Source of the DNA: Mycolicibacterium sp. S2-37
GTDB taxonomy: Bacteria; Actinomycetota; Actinomycetes; Mycobacteriales; Mycobacteriaceae
Direction of reading: 5' to 3'
Length of the DNA stretch: 64,000 nucleotides
Assembly: GCF_017352375.1 (NCBI RefSeq)
Contig: NZ_JAFEVR010000012.1
Location: forward strand, 124,001 to 188,000
Under the pieces are notes generated by a model. That model did not search any database, was not told where the DNA came from, and saw nothing but the letters and a program-made list of their open reading frames with translations. Within the stretch, counting starts at the first letter, position 1. Every line of letters begins with the position of its first letter. Positions 9,292-18,284 of the stretch are shown in pieces. Both the position numbers and the translations under genes were made by a program.

Positions 9292-10281
9292 ATGCGCTTC
9301 GGACTGTTCATCCCGCAAGGCTGGCGCCTCGACCTGGTCGACATCCCGACCGAACAGCACTGGCAGGTGATGAGCGATCTCGCCGCTCACGCCGACGGCG
9401 CGGGGTGGGATTCGCTGTGGGTCTATGACCACTTCCACACCGTCCCGGTGCCCACCGGTGAGGCGACCCACGAGGCGTGGTCGCTGATGGCCGCCTACGC
9501 CGCGACCACGTCGCGGATCAAACTCGGCCAGATGTGCACCGCGATGAGCTACCGCAATCCGGTGTACCTGGCCAAGGTGGCGGCCACCGTCGACATCGTC
9601 TCCGGTGGTCGAGTGCAGATGGGCATCGGCGGCGGCTGGTACGAACACGAGTGGCGCGCATACGGATACGGCTTCCCCTCGGCCGGGGTTCGGCTGGGGC
9701 GGCTCGACGAGGGCGTGCAGATCATGCGTGACGCCTGGCGCGACGGCCGAGTCAGCCTCGACGGCGTGCACTATCAGGTCGACAGGGCGATCGTCGCTCC
9801 GAAACCGCTTCAGGTCAACGGCATTCCACTCTGGATCGCCGGCGGTGGTGAGAAGGTGACGTTGCGCATCGCCGCGAAGTATGCGCAGTACACCAACTTC
9901 ACCTCCGAGCCGGACGGGTTCACCCACAAGTCGGAGATCCTCGCCGGACACTGCCGCGACGTCGGAACCGATTACGACGCGATCGTGCGGTCAGCCAACT
10001 TCAACGCCGTCATCGGGGAGTCGGAGAACGACGTCACCGAGCGGGTCAGGCGGATCCGCGAACGGCATACCACGGTGGCCAACGCCGATGCCGTCGACGC
10101 GATGCTGTCCACCGCCACAGCGCCCGAAGCGGCCAGCGGCACACCGGAACAGGTCATCGAGAAGCTGCAGCGCATGCGCGACCTCGGCTGTGAATACGCG
10201 ATCCTGTACTTCCCCGAGGCCGCCTACGATCGGTCCGGCATCGAGCTGTTCGAACAGCAGGTGATCCCCGCGCTGAGCTGA
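9292..10281 (+). CDS. Luciferase-like (LLM class), probably F420-dependent oxidoreductase
   Basis: A 329-residue TIM-barrel protein of the bacterial luciferase superfamily. Family features include the N-terminal MRFGLFIPQG, WDSLWVYDHF, IKLGQMCTAMSYRNP (the segment with the cofactor-binding cis-peptide region), VQMGIGGGWYEHEW and PLWIAGGGEKVTLR. In mycobacteria most such proteins use coenzyme F420 rather than FMN, which is inference here. Position after a TetR gene suggests a role in xenobiotic or lipid oxidation. The open frame extends upstream to 9148 but that part overlaps the TetR coding region and looks non-coding. Confidence 0.88.
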   Translation: MRFGLFIPQGWRLDLVDIPTEQHWQVMSDLAAHADGAGWDSLWVYDHFHTVPVPTGEATHEAWSLMAAYAATTSRIKLGQMCTAMSYRNPVYLAKVAATVDIVSGGRVQMGIGGGWYEHEWRAYGYGFPSAGVRLGRLDEGVQIMRDAWRDGRVSLDGVHYQVDRAIVAPKPLQVNGIPLWIAGGGEKVTLRIAAKYAQYTNFTSEPDGFTHKSEILAGHCRDVGTDYDAIVRSANFNAVIGESENDVTERVRRIRERHTTVANADAVDAMLSTATAPEAASGTPEQVIEKLQRMRDLGCEYAILYFPEAAYDRSGIELFEQQVIPALS

Positions 10282-10319
10282 TCGAGATTGCGCCGACGGG
10301 AAGTGGGAACAACACAGTC

Positions 10320-10664
10320 ATGGACATGATCTCTCTGACCGCGCTGGCGCATGAACACCTCGACAAGGCACGTTCATCGAACAGTGGCCGCAGTGCGCAC
10401 ACCGTGCACGGCGGGCACGAGCATTCGCTGCGGCAGACGCTCATCGCGCTGGCCGCCGAACAGGATCTGCACGAGCACGAGGCCCCCGAGGAAGCGACTC
10501 TGCAGGTGCTCGAGGGCCGGGTGCGGCTGGACGCGGGGGAGCACAGCTGGGAGGGCGGCGCCGGCGATCTCGTCGTCATCCCCGACGCCCGGCACAGCCT
10601 GCACGCCCTGGAGGATTCGGCGGTTCTGCTGACCGTGATGAACCGGCTGAGCCGAGGCTCCTGA
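10320..10664 (+). CDS. Small single-domain cupin protein
   Basis: A 114-residue beta-barrel protein of the cupin_2 type. The segments DLHEHEAPEEATLQVLEG (metal-binding His/His/Glu motif 1) and GDLVVIPDARHSLHALE (motif 2 with the last His) are both complete. Small cupins bind a divalent metal and act as sugar or small-molecule enzymes or sensors; no substrate can be assigned. The ATG is 38 bases after the luciferase-like gene, so co-transcription is possible. It is convergent with the next gene, with 3 bases between stop codons. Confidence 0.8.
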   Translation: MDMISLTALAHEHLDKARSSNSGRSAHTVHGGHEHSLRQTLIALAAEQDLHEHEAPEEATLQVLEGRVRLDAGEHSWEGGAGDLVVIPDARHSLHALEDSAVLLTVMNRLSRGS

Positions 10665-10667
10665 CCC

Positions 10668-11195
10668 CTACTGTGTCGCGTCGATCTTCGGCGGCACGAC
10701 GGGGCCGGGCGGCGCAGGCGGGGCCGGCGGCGCGTCGAAGTACCCGGGCGGCGGCGGACCGTTGAGCGGGTAGTAGCCCGGCGGCAGCGGTGGCCCGCCC
10801 GTGGCGGGCGCCACAGCCGGGGTCGATGACTCCGGGGCCGTCATCGAGGTGTACCCGGGCGGCAGCGGCGGCGGCGGGCCCGCACCCGGGGGCGGCGCTG
10901 CCGGCGGGGGCATCATGCCCGGTGCGGTGCCGCCGAAGTTGTACGGATCGCGGGCCTGATGCCACGCGTCGCGCAGGAAACCCAGCGGCCCGTCACCGGA
11001 CCCGTACTGGGCGTTGGGGACCTGCGGCACGAACGGAGCTCCGGCAGGCGGGGGCGCCGGTGGCGGCGGCCCGGGTACCGGAGGGGGCACCGGCTGGGCC
11101 GATGCCAGCCCCGGCAGGGCCAGGGCGCCCAGGCCGACGACCGCTGCGGCCAGGGCGAGCCTGGCGGCGCCGCCGGTGCGCTTCCTTGCTGTCAT
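10668..11195 (-). CDS. Secreted proline-rich protein of unknown function
   Basis: From ATG 11195 the product has 175 residues: a basic start (MTARKRTGGAARLALAA), a hydrophobic core and LPGLASAQP, a clear Sec signal peptide cut after ASA. The mature protein is low-complexity, with long runs of Pro, Ala and Gly and one more ordinary stretch (GPLGFLRDAWHQARDPYNFG) near the N-terminus. Proline-rich exported proteins are common in the mycobacterial envelope, but I recognise no named family. An in-frame GTG/ATG farther upstream (to 11252) would place non-signal residues first, and the -10 box at 11204-11209 argues against it. Confidence 0.8.
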   Translation of the reverse strand: MTARKRTGGAARLALAAAVVGLGALALPGLASAQPVPPPVPGPPPPAPPPAGAPFVPQVPNAQYGSGDGPLGFLRDAWHQARDPYNFGGTAPGMMPPPAAPPPGAGPPPPLPPGYTSMTAPESSTPAVAPATGGPPLPPGYYPLNGPPPPGYFDAPPAPPAPPGPVVPPKIDATQ

Positions 11196-11203
11196 GGGTG
11201 TCG

Positions 11204-11209
11204 AGGCTA
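11204..11209 (-). promoter_or_regulatory. -10 hexamer of the proline-rich secreted protein gene
   Basis: TAGCCT on the minus strand, 8 bases before ATG 11195. Confidence 0.4.
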
Positions 11210-11312
11210 GCGCCTGACCGGCGCTGGTGGGCTGTCGAGTGGAAGATCGCACACCTGGTGATCGGTATCGCCGTCGCCGATGTTTCAGCCAGCCGCCTCC
11301 CGCCGGTTGCCG

Positions 11313-12962
11313 CTAGATCGCCGGGCCCAACAGATCGTCGGCGTCCTTGATGACGTAGCCGTAGCCCTGCTCGGCCAGGAACCGCTGCCGATGCGCGGCG
11401 TATTCGGCGTCCAGGCTGTCGCGTGACACCACCGAATAGAAGATCGCGCCGCCGCCGTCGTGCTTGGGCCGCAGCAACCGGCCCAGCCGCTGCGCCTCCT
11501 CCTGACGCGAGCCGAAGGTGCCCGAGACCTGAACGGCGACAGAGGCTTCCGGGAGGTCGATGGAGAAGTTCGCGACTTTGGACACCACCAGCGTCGAAAT
11601 CTCCCCGCGCCGGAACTGGTCGAACAGCACCTCACGCTCGGCGGTCTTCGTCGAGCCCTGGATCACCGGGGCGTCGAGCTCCCTGCCGAGCTCGTCGAGC
11701 TGGTCGAGGTACGCGCCGATCACCAGCGTCTGCTCACCGCGGTGGCGCTCCAGGATCGACTTCACCACCGCCACCTTGGTGTGCACGGTCGAGCACAGCT
11801 TGTAGCGCTCATCGGGTTCGGCGACGGCGTAGAGCATCCGCTCGTTGTCAGTCATCGTCACCCGCACCTCGATGCACTCGGCTGGTGCGATCCAGCCCTG
11901 GGCCTCAATGTCCTTCCACGGTGCGTCGTAGCGCTTCGGACCGATGAGGCTGAAGACGTCACCCTCGCGCCCGTCCTCACGGATCAGCGTCGCGGTCAGC
12001 CCCAGCCGGCGGCGGGACTGCAGGTCCGCGGTCATCCGGAACACCGGTGCCGGTAGCAGGTGCACCTCGTCGTAGATAATCAGACCCCAGTCGCGGCTGT
12101 CGAACAGTTCGAGGTGGCGGTACTCGCCCTTGGTCCGCCGGGTGATCACCTGGTAGGTCGCGATGGTGACCGGACGGATCTCCTTACGCTCGCCGGAGTA
12201 CTCGCCGATCTCGTCCTCGGTGAGCGACGTGCGCGCCACCAGTTCGCGCTTCCACTGCCGGCCCGCGACGGTGTTGGTGACCAGGATCAGCGTGGTGGCG
12301 CCGGCCTTGGCCATCGCCGCCGCACCTACCAGCGTCTTGCCCGCACCGCACGGCAGCACCACGACGCCGGAGCCGCCGGCCCAGAACGAATCGGCCGCCA
12401 TCTCCTGGTAGTCGCGCAGCTGCCAGCCGTCCTGCCGCAGAGCGATGGCGTGCTTCTCGCCGTCGACGTACCCCGCGAGGTCCTCGGCGGGCCAGCCGAT
12501 CTTGAGCAGCATCTGTTTGAGCCGGCCACGCTCGCTCGGGTGTACCACCACGGTGTCGTCGTCGATGCGCGCACCCAGCATCGGCGCGATCTTCTTGTGG
12601 CGCAGCACCTCTTCGAGGACCGCGCGGTCCAGGCTGATCAGCGACAGGCCGTGCGCAGGGTGCTTGACCAGCTGCAGGCGGCCGTAGCGGGCCATCGTGT
12701 CGACGATGTCGACCAGCAGCGGCTGCGGAACCGCGTAGCGGGAAAAGCTGACCAGCGCGTCGACGACCTGCTCGGCGTCATGGCCCGCTGCACGGGCGTT
12801 CCACAGCGCCAGCGGAGTGATGCGGTAGGTGTGCACGTGCTCGGGCGCGCGCTCCAGCTCGGCGAAGGGGGCGATCGCCGCACGGGCCGCCCCCGCCAGC
12901 TCGTGGTCGACTTCCAGCAGCACCGTCTTGTCGGACTGCACGATCAAAGGGCCGTCAGTCAT
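11313..12962 (-). CDS. xpb: XPB/ERCC3-type DNA repair helicase
   Basis: A 549-residue superfamily 2 helicase matching M. tuberculosis Rv0861c in length and neighbours. The N-terminal damage-recognition domain covers about residues 1-180. Walker A is VVLPCGAGKTLVGAA (about residue 206), the DEAH-type box is LIIYDEVHLLPAP (about 297), motif III is LGLTATLIRED, with the XPB-specific RED element in IREDGREGDVF, and the second RecA domain carries QRLGRLLRPKHDGG (motif VI). It unwinds DNA 3' to 5' in repair. ATG 12962 is preceded by GGAGAGG. The partner gene with a helicase-associated domain lies 27 bases upstream on the same strand. Confidence 0.96.
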   Translation of the reverse strand: MTDGPLIVQSDKTVLLEVDHELAGAARAAIAPFAELERAPEHVHTYRITPLALWNARAAGHDAEQVVDALVSFSRYAVPQPLLVDIVDTMARYGRLQLVKHPAHGLSLISLDRAVLEEVLRHKKIAPMLGARIDDDTVVVHPSERGRLKQMLLKIGWPAEDLAGYVDGEKHAIALRQDGWQLRDYQEMAADSFWAGGSGVVVLPCGAGKTLVGAAAMAKAGATTLILVTNTVAGRQWKRELVARTSLTEDEIGEYSGERKEIRPVTIATYQVITRRTKGEYRHLELFDSRDWGLIIYDEVHLLPAPVFRMTADLQSRRRLGLTATLIREDGREGDVFSLIGPKRYDAPWKDIEAQGWIAPAECIEVRVTMTDNERMLYAVAEPDERYKLCSTVHTKVAVVKSILERHRGEQTLVIGAYLDQLDELGRELDAPVIQGSTKTAEREVLFDQFRRGEISTLVVSKVANFSIDLPEASVAVQVSGTFGSRQEEAQRLGRLLRPKHDGGGAIFYSVVSRDSLDAEYAAHRQRFLAEQGYGYVIKDADDLLGPAI

Positions 12963-12989
12963 ACCTCTCCCACGGAGCTCATCGCTCCA

Positions 12990-15245
12990 TTATTCGCTCT
13001 CGGCCGACACCACGGACGTCACCCGGTGAATGGCGAACTCTCGGACCCGGCCGGACGCCGGATCGTATGCAGTCAGTTGGCCGCCGCGGACGTTGACCGG
13101 TGCCACCACCCGCTGGGTGGCCACCCCCGCCGGATCGACGTAACCGATGACCACCGAGGACTGGCGCTGCGCCGCTTCCTGCAGCTGTGTTATCGCAACG
13201 CCCGGGTCCAGCCGCATGTTCCCGGTCGGGGCGGCGGCGACCCTGCGCAGCACGGCGACGATCGCACTCAACGTCTGGGCGGTCGGGGTGGGGGTGGGCC
13301 GGAACACCCGCCGTCGCCCCAGCGCGGGCACCCGTGCACCGCGGGCACGCAGATCCACGATGGTGCCCGACGCGTCCTCGGCGGCGGGGGCGAAGCCGGC
13401 GGTGCGCAGCGCGCCCAGGACGTCGGCGATCGGCGCCTGGGAGACCGCCACCGTGGGCGCCAGCAGGCGCATCTCGAGCGGTTCGGTCGCCGGGGCCGCC
13501 ACGGCCTGTGCCAACAGGGCGGCGTCCTCACAGCGGACGAACGACGACGCCATCCCGACCCTCAGCTGGCCGTGGCGGCGCGCGACGTCGTCGATGAGGT
13601 AGGTCAGACCCTGGGGAACGGGTGTCTTCGAGTGCCGTTCGAAGAAGGAGTGCAGTTCGCTCGCGGTCTTACCGGTGTCCAGTGCCCGCCGGATCGTCGC
13701 CTCGCTGATGCGGTACACCATCGCCGCGCCCGCCGACTCCACGGCCGCGACCGCGGCCAGCCGCTCGGCCAGGTCCCGCTCCAGCGGTCCCGGCACGATC
13801 ACGGTGAGGTCGGCCTGCAGCAGGAAGTGATCGATGGGTGCCGGCAGCACCTTGGTCATGGCGGCGACGACGTCGTCGACCGGGTCGCCGGCGAGCATCC
13901 TGCGCGCGGGTGTCGCCAACGCGCCCCGGCCCAGCAATCCGACGGCGTGGGCTTCGGTGAGCAGTCCGCCCACCGGTTCCGGTTGCAGCCGCACCGACCA
14001 GCGCGGTCTGCGCCAGATCATCGCCCGCGAGGCCGACGCGGCGTCGACGCCGCTGCCCGGCGGCAGGTCGGCCAACACGGTCAGCAGCAACCGGCGGTCC
14101 AGCGGGGCCGCCGTCGAATACAGCGAATCGGAAAGGGCCGCATAGGGTTTGTTGTCGGGTCCGCGGTAGCCGATCAGCCCCGGCCTGCCGGGCAGGTCGA
14201 GCCAGGTGGACGCGAGCAGATGCCAGCGCACCGCTGCGGATGACTCGATGAACCGGTCGGCGGCCACCGTCGGCGCCCAGAACGGACCCGACCCGTCACC
14301 CGGGTCGGGGTCGGGCATACCCGCCGCGATCAGCCCCGCGGCCGCGGCGACCTCGAGGATCAGACCGAGCCGGCCGTCGTCGATGCCGGTGGACTTGGTC
14401 AGCCGCTTGACGTCGCGCACACCGAGCCCGCCGCTGCGCAGTTCGGGTACGGGAGCGGCCGACAGTGTCTCCAGGAGCAGGTCGGTCTCGCGGAGCAGGT
14501 CGATGGCGGCCCCGGCAGCCACCGCGTCGACGTCGGCCGGCTTGGTCGAGGTCACGGCGGGGTCGGGCGAGGTGAGCTCGATCGGACCGGCCGCCTCGCC
14601 ACGCAGCGCCTGACCCACCAGCCGGGGCAGGATGACGGTGTCGGCGTCGACCTGACGCAGCAGACCAGCGGCCAGCAGCCGCTGCACCGGGCGATCGGGC
14701 GGGGTGCCCGGCGCGGCGTCGCGGGTGCGGCCCACGGGGGAGCCTTCGAGCAGCCGTTCGAGCAGTTCGCGCTGGGGGGTGTCGACTTCCTGCAGCCGCG
14801 CCGTCAGTTCGGTGGGATCGGTGTCGGCGGGTTCCACCACCGCCTGGCCCGGGTACCACGGCAGGCCGGACGCGGCCTCTGCGGCGACCCGGACCGGATC
14901 GTCCCCCCAGACCAGGGCCCGGGCGCGTAGATCGTCGACCGCGGCGTGGACGGCCTGTTCGCGGGCGCGCGACCCGATGAGTTCGACCAGCTTGGCGATG
15001 GGCACCGCCGCGGTGTCGGCGTGCAGCACGAGCAGCGCATCGAGCACGGCCAGCCGGAGGAAGTCCAGCTCATCGGTGGCCGCCTTGACCGACTGCCGCG
15101 ACGTGGCCCTGGCCGCCAACGCGGCGATGGTGCCCGGCGGCGGCTGGGTAAGGTCGGGCCGCAACTCCAGCAGCCGGATCAGCTGCTCGTCGGGGAGTTG
15201 GGCCAACCAGGCGCCCAGCGGGACGCCCGGGGTGTGTTCGGTCAT
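12990..15245 (-). CDS. Helicase-associated (XPB-N-like) domain protein, Rv0862c type
   Basis: A 751-residue cytoplasmic protein next to XPB, as in M. tuberculosis. It is Ala/Leu-rich and helical with winged-helix-like repeats; the C-terminal third includes the XPB N-terminal-like domain seen in helicase partners (ADLTVIVPGPLERDLAERLA) and ends in a WYL-like segment (QSSVVIGYVDPAG, FAIHRVTSV). A role as accessory or regulatory subunit of the helicase is an inference from adjacency and domain. ATG 15245 is chosen because the family begins MTEHTPG-like and a -10 box stands 8 bases before it; an upstream in-frame codon at 15302 would overlap that promoter. Confidence 0.88.
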   Translation of the reverse strand: MTEHTPGVPLGAWLAQLPDEQLIRLLELRPDLTQPPPGTIAALAARATSRQSVKAATDELDFLRLAVLDALLVLHADTAAVPIAKLVELIGSRAREQAVHAAVDDLRARALVWGDDPVRVAAEAASGLPWYPGQAVVEPADTDPTELTARLQEVDTPQRELLERLLEGSPVGRTRDAAPGTPPDRPVQRLLAAGLLRQVDADTVILPRLVGQALRGEAAGPIELTSPDPAVTSTKPADVDAVAAGAAIDLLRETDLLLETLSAAPVPELRSGGLGVRDVKRLTKSTGIDDGRLGLILEVAAAAGLIAAGMPDPDPGDGSGPFWAPTVAADRFIESSAAVRWHLLASTWLDLPGRPGLIGYRGPDNKPYAALSDSLYSTAAPLDRRLLLTVLADLPPGSGVDAASASRAMIWRRPRWSVRLQPEPVGGLLTEAHAVGLLGRGALATPARRMLAGDPVDDVVAAMTKVLPAPIDHFLLQADLTVIVPGPLERDLAERLAAVAAVESAGAAMVYRISEATIRRALDTGKTASELHSFFERHSKTPVPQGLTYLIDDVARRHGQLRVGMASSFVRCEDAALLAQAVAAPATEPLEMRLLAPTVAVSQAPIADVLGALRTAGFAPAAEDASGTIVDLRARGARVPALGRRRVFRPTPTPTAQTLSAIVAVLRRVAAAPTGNMRLDPGVAITQLQEAAQRQSSVVIGYVDPAGVATQRVVAPVNVRGGQLTAYDPASGRVREFAIHRVTSVVSAESE

Positions 15246-15253
15246 TGCTGACC

Positions 15254-15259
15254 AGCGTA
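15254..15259 (-). promoter_or_regulatory. -10 hexamer of the helicase-associated gene
   Basis: TACGCT on the minus strand, 8 bases before ATG 15245; identical to the fadA hexamer. Confidence 0.45.
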
Positions 15260-15309
15260 AAGCAGCCGCCGACCTCGCCACCTGATGCAGCGTTTGCCAC
15301 AATGATCAC

Positions 15310-15501
15310 GTGGCTGACAAGAAATCGAAGAAGCGGTACGTCGACAACGGCTGGCCGGCGCATCTCGACGGTGATGAGCACGCGGTGAGCGAACTCGCCT
15401 CAAACCGCACCGGCGCCCTTTCACCCTTCGGTGACCTCACGTTCCCGTTGCCGCTGGACGAAGTGCCCTACGTCCACCCCGTCACCGTCATCAACAAGTA
15501 G
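15310..15501 (+). CDS. Small conserved actinobacterial protein (Rv0863 position)
   Basis: A 63-residue protein with a Lys-rich start (MADKKSKKRYVDNGWPAH) and a conserved-looking end (LTFPLPLDEVPYVHPVTVINK). It holds no catalytic motif or membrane segment. The GTG start is at 15310, and the stop codon is directly followed by the GTG of moaC with no gap, so the two are translationally coupled. The same gene order (Rv0863-moaC2) occurs in M. tuberculosis from memory, which supports that it is real. Function is unknown. Confidence 0.8.
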   Translation: MADKKSKKRYVDNGWPAHLDGDEHAVSELASNRTGALSPFGDLTFPLPLDEVPYVHPVTVINK

Positions 15502-15984
15502 GTGACCGCTCGGCCTGACCGGCTTTCGCACGTCGACGAGTCAGGCGCGGCGCACATGGTCGACGTCGGCGCCAAGGATCCCACCCGTCGCGAGGCCGTC
15601 GCCGCGGGCACGGTGCACACCCGTGCGGACGTCGTCGCGCTCATCGCCTCCGGGGGTCTGCCCAAGGGAGATGCGCTGGCCACGGCGCGAATCGCCGGCA
15701 TCATGGCCGCCAAGAAGACCAGCGAGCTCATCCCGCTGTGCCACCAGCTCGCGCTCACCGGTGTCGACATCGACTTCGAGATCGGCGAGGCGCAGATCGG
15801 CGTGACCGCCACGGTGCGCACCACCGACCGCACCGGCGTGGAGATGGAAGCGCTCACGGCGGTCAGCGTCGCTGCCCTGACGGTCTACGACATGATCAAG
15901 GCCGTCGATCCGGCCGCCCGCATCGACGACATCGCGGTGCTGCGCAAAGAGGGCGGGAAGACCGGCTCGTGGACACGGCCGTGA
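15502..15984 (+). CDS. moaC: Cyclic pyranopterin monophosphate synthase MoaC
   Basis: A 160-residue enzyme for the second half of the first step in molybdenum cofactor synthesis, turning the 3',8-cyclo-GTP made by MoaA into cPMP. Signature segments are LSHVDESGAAHMVDVG, LIPLCHQLALTGVDIDFE and GVEMEALTAVSVAALTVYDMIKAVD with the active-site Lys/Asp region. GTG 15502 abuts the previous stop. It shares one base with the mog start (TGATG), so moaC-mog-moaE form an operon. Confidence 0.97.
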   Translation: MTARPDRLSHVDESGAAHMVDVGAKDPTRREAVAAGTVHTRADVVALIASGGLPKGDALATARIAGIMAAKKTSELIPLCHQLALTGVDIDFEIGEAQIGVTATVRTTDRTGVEMEALTAVSVAALTVYDMIKAVDPAARIDDIAVLRKEGGKTGSWTRP

Positions 15985-16463
15985 TGACCAGAACCGGCCG
16001 TGCCGTCATCGCCTCGAACCGAGCCTCCGCGGGTGTCTACGACGACCGCACCGGCCCGGTCATCGTCGACTGGCTGACCGCCCGCGGTATCGAGACGCCG
16101 GCACCGGTGGTGGTGCCCGACGGAGATCCGGTCGGACAGGCGCTGCGCGATGCCGTCGCCGCCGACGTCGACCTCGTCATCACCTCGGGCGGCACCGGCA
16201 TCTCGCCGACGGATGCGACCCCGCAGGCCACCGCCGCGGTCCTCGACTACGAGATCCCCGGACTGGCCGAGGCCATCCGGCGGGCAGGTCTGCCGACCGT
16301 GCCGACCGCCGTGCTCTCGAGGGGGATCTGCGGCGTCGCCGGCCGCACGCTCATCGTCAACCTGCCCGGCTCACCGGGCGGCGTGAAGGACGGACTGTCG
16401 GTCCTCGCCGACGTCCTCGAGCACGCCCTGGACCAACTCGTCGGGAAGGACCATCCGCGATGA
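15984..16463 (+). CDS. mog: Molybdopterin adenylyltransferase-like protein (Mog/MoaB family)
   Basis: A 159-residue MoCF-domain protein. The diagnostic motif VITSGGTGISPTD is present at about residues 66-78, with the downstream GVAGRTLIVNLPGSPGGVKD loop that binds molybdopterin. It adenylylates molybdopterin before molybdenum insertion, or acts in the MoaB-type reaction. ATG 15984 overlaps the moaC stop by one base (GTG 15981 is in frame just before), and its own end overlaps moaE by four bases. Confidence 0.95.
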   Translation: MTRTGRAVIASNRASAGVYDDRTGPVIVDWLTARGIETPAPVVVPDGDPVGQALRDAVAADVDLVITSGGTGISPTDATPQATAAVLDYEIPGLAEAIRRAGLPTVPTAVLSRGICGVAGRTLIVNLPGSPGGVKDGLSVLADVLEHALDQLVGKDHPR

Positions 16464-16888
16464 CCGCCGTCGTGCTGCGTGCCGAAGTGACCGAAGATCG
16501 GATCGAGTTGGCCGAGCACGAAGAGCTGGTCGCCCACGAATCGGCGGGCGCGGTCGTCAGCTTCGCCGGGGTGGTCCGCGACCACGATGGTGGCCGAGGC
16601 GTGGACCGGCTCGAGTATTCGGCGCATCCCAGCGCCGCGCAGGTGCTTGCCGACGTTGCCGCCGAGATCGCTGCTCAGGCCGACGGAGTGCGGGCGATCG
16701 CCGTCAGCCATCGTGTCGGACCCCTCGAAATAGGCGACGCCGCCCTGGTGGCCGCTGTGGCAGCGGACCATCGCAGGGCGGCGTTCGACACCTGTGCCCG
16801 ACTCGTCGACGTCGTCAAAGACCGACTGCCGGTGTGGAAGCACCAGTTCTTCGGCGACGGCTCCGACGAGTGGGTGAACTCGGCCTAG
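16460..16888 (+). CDS. moaE: Molybdopterin synthase catalytic subunit MoaE
   Basis: A 142-residue large subunit of molybdopterin synthase, which receives sulfur from the MoaD thiocarboxylate and puts two sulfurs on cPMP. Visible are AVVSFAGVVRDHDGGR, LEYSAHPSAA, ISHRVG-like AVSHRVGPLEIGD and the C-terminal LPVWKHQFFGDGSDEWV with the active-site Lys. Its ATG overlaps the mog stop (ATGA). The partner MoaD is encoded at 18700-18966 on the other strand, with rpfA between them. Confidence 0.96.
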   Translation: MTAVVLRAEVTEDRIELAEHEELVAHESAGAVVSFAGVVRDHDGGRGVDRLEYSAHPSAAQVLADVAAEIAAQADGVRAIAVSHRVGPLEIGDAALVAAVAADHRRAAFDTCARLVDVVKDRLPVWKHQFFGDGSDEWVNSA

Positions 16889-16890
16889 CC

Positions 16891-18261
16891 TCAGGCCGGC
16901 GGCAACACCGGAGCACCGGGCAGCGGCGCAGGCGCCGGAGCGGGTGCCGGTGCCGGAGCGATCGGCAGGCTGGGCGGCGGACCGCCGGGGGTGTCCGGCG
17001 TGGTCAGCGGTCGCTGCGTCAGCGCCAGCAGTGCATCCGCACCCGAGATGTCCTGGGTCTGGATGGCGTGCCAGATCTCCCGCAGGTAGGTCGCGTTGGG
17101 ACCCTGACCGGGGATCTGCGCAGGGCTGGTCGTGGTTCCCGGCGGCAGGTTCTCCGGGCTGACCAGGTGCGGCATCTCGGCAGGCACCGGCGGCAGCGCC
17201 GGAATCTGGCCGGAGGCAATCTGATTGGCGGCGTCGTAGGCCGGAGCCGGGATGTCCAACGCGCCCAGCGGGTTGGGGGCCGGGGCAGCCACCGGCACCG
17301 CGGCGGGCGCGGGCGGTGCCGGGACGGGTGCCGGCGGTGGCGGCGGCACGGGCGCGGGCTGCGCGGGCAGCGGAGCCGCGTGCAGCGCCCACAGCTGCGG
17401 CTGGTCGGCGGGCGCCTCGGCCGCGTCCCAGGAGATCGCCGAGACGGTCTGCGCCTCGACCGGCGGGGCCGGCGGCGCGACGGCCGGGATCGGAACGCCG
17501 TTGATCGAGTTGCCGGGCGGCGGAGGCGGCGGCAGCTCAACCGGCGGCGGCGGCGGGGCGCCGACCGGTGCGGGCACGGGAGCAGCCCATGCCGCGGGGT
17601 CGACCGGAGCTGCCATGGCGTCGAACGGTGCGGGGGCCGGCGGTGGCGGAGGCACCGGAGCCGGCGGCAGCGCCTCGGGGGGCAGTGGGGCCGGGGGAAG
17701 GGCTTCCGGGGGCAGTGGGGCCGGTGGGAGCGCCTCGGGGGCCGGAGGTGCCGGCAGCGGCGCAGGTGCGGCCATGGCGTCGAACGGTGCGGGGGCCGGC
17801 GGCGGAGGAGGCGGCGGCGCGAACGGATTCAGCGGCGCCGGCAGCGGCGGCAACTGGTTGTTCAGCGGCGCCGGCTCGTCGACCACGTTGCGCGGGGTCG
17901 CGCCGGACAGCGGACCGCCGCAGGAGGGCCAAGCGCCCTTGCCCTGGCTGGCCAGAACGCGCTCGGCGACGGCGATCTGCTCTTCCTTGGTCGCCAGGAA
18001 CGCGGACGGGGCGTACTCGCCACCGCCGTGACCCGACCACGTGCTCGGGGAGAACTGCAGGCCGCCGTGATATCCGTTGCCGGTGTTGATGGCCCAGTTG
18101 CCGCCGGACTCACAGGCCGCGACCTGGTCCCACTCGCCGTCGGTGGCGGCGCCCGCATGCCCGGCAAGGGCGATGCTTCCTCCACCGATGACTGCGCCCG
18201 TGAAGGCGATCTTGGCGACGCTGACAGATGAAGTAGTGGGCTTGCGGTGCCGTCCACTCAT
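16891..18261 (-). CDS. rpfA: Resuscitation-promoting factor RpfA
   Basis: A 456-residue secreted peptidoglycan muralytic enzyme that helps dormant cells resume growth. Residues 1-39 are a signal peptide ending GHAGAA. The lysozyme-like Rpf domain follows at about 40-118, with the catalytic Glu in AACESGGNW and the segment YHGGLQFSPSTW. The rest is Pro/Ala-rich, with a tandem EALPPAPLPP unit (three copies near 17660-17750) and a duplicated PAPAPFDAMAAP block. The last 90 residues are less repetitive (NATYLREIWHAIQTQDISG). ATG 18261 has GAGAGGA upstream. The leader carries a c-di-AMP riboswitch, and a CRP-like site lies farther up. Confidence 0.96.
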   Translation of the reverse strand: MSGRHRKPTTSSVSVAKIAFTGAVIGGGSIALAGHAGAATDGEWDQVAACESGGNWAINTGNGYHGGLQFSPSTWSGHGGGEYAPSAFLATKEEQIAVAERVLASQGKGAWPSCGGPLSGATPRNVVDEPAPLNNQLPPLPAPLNPFAPPPPPPPAPAPFDAMAAPAPLPAPPAPEALPPAPLPPEALPPAPLPPEALPPAPVPPPPPAPAPFDAMAAPVDPAAWAAPVPAPVGAPPPPPVELPPPPPPGNSINGVPIPAVAPPAPPVEAQTVSAISWDAAEAPADQPQLWALHAAPLPAQPAPVPPPPPAPVPAPPAPAAVPVAAPAPNPLGALDIPAPAYDAANQIASGQIPALPPVPAEMPHLVSPENLPPGTTTSPAQIPGQGPNATYLREIWHAIQTQDISGADALLALTQRPLTTPDTPGGPPPSLPIAPAPAPAPAPAPLPGAPVLPPA

Positions 18262-18284
18262 AAGTGCGATTGGTCCTCTCGTTG

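Noticed and set aside
12060..14243. Long plus-strand frame over the XPB helicase and its partner gene
   Set aside because: Antisense shadow of two real minus-strand genes; its product is a string of Arg/Gln/His-rich sequence without any motif.
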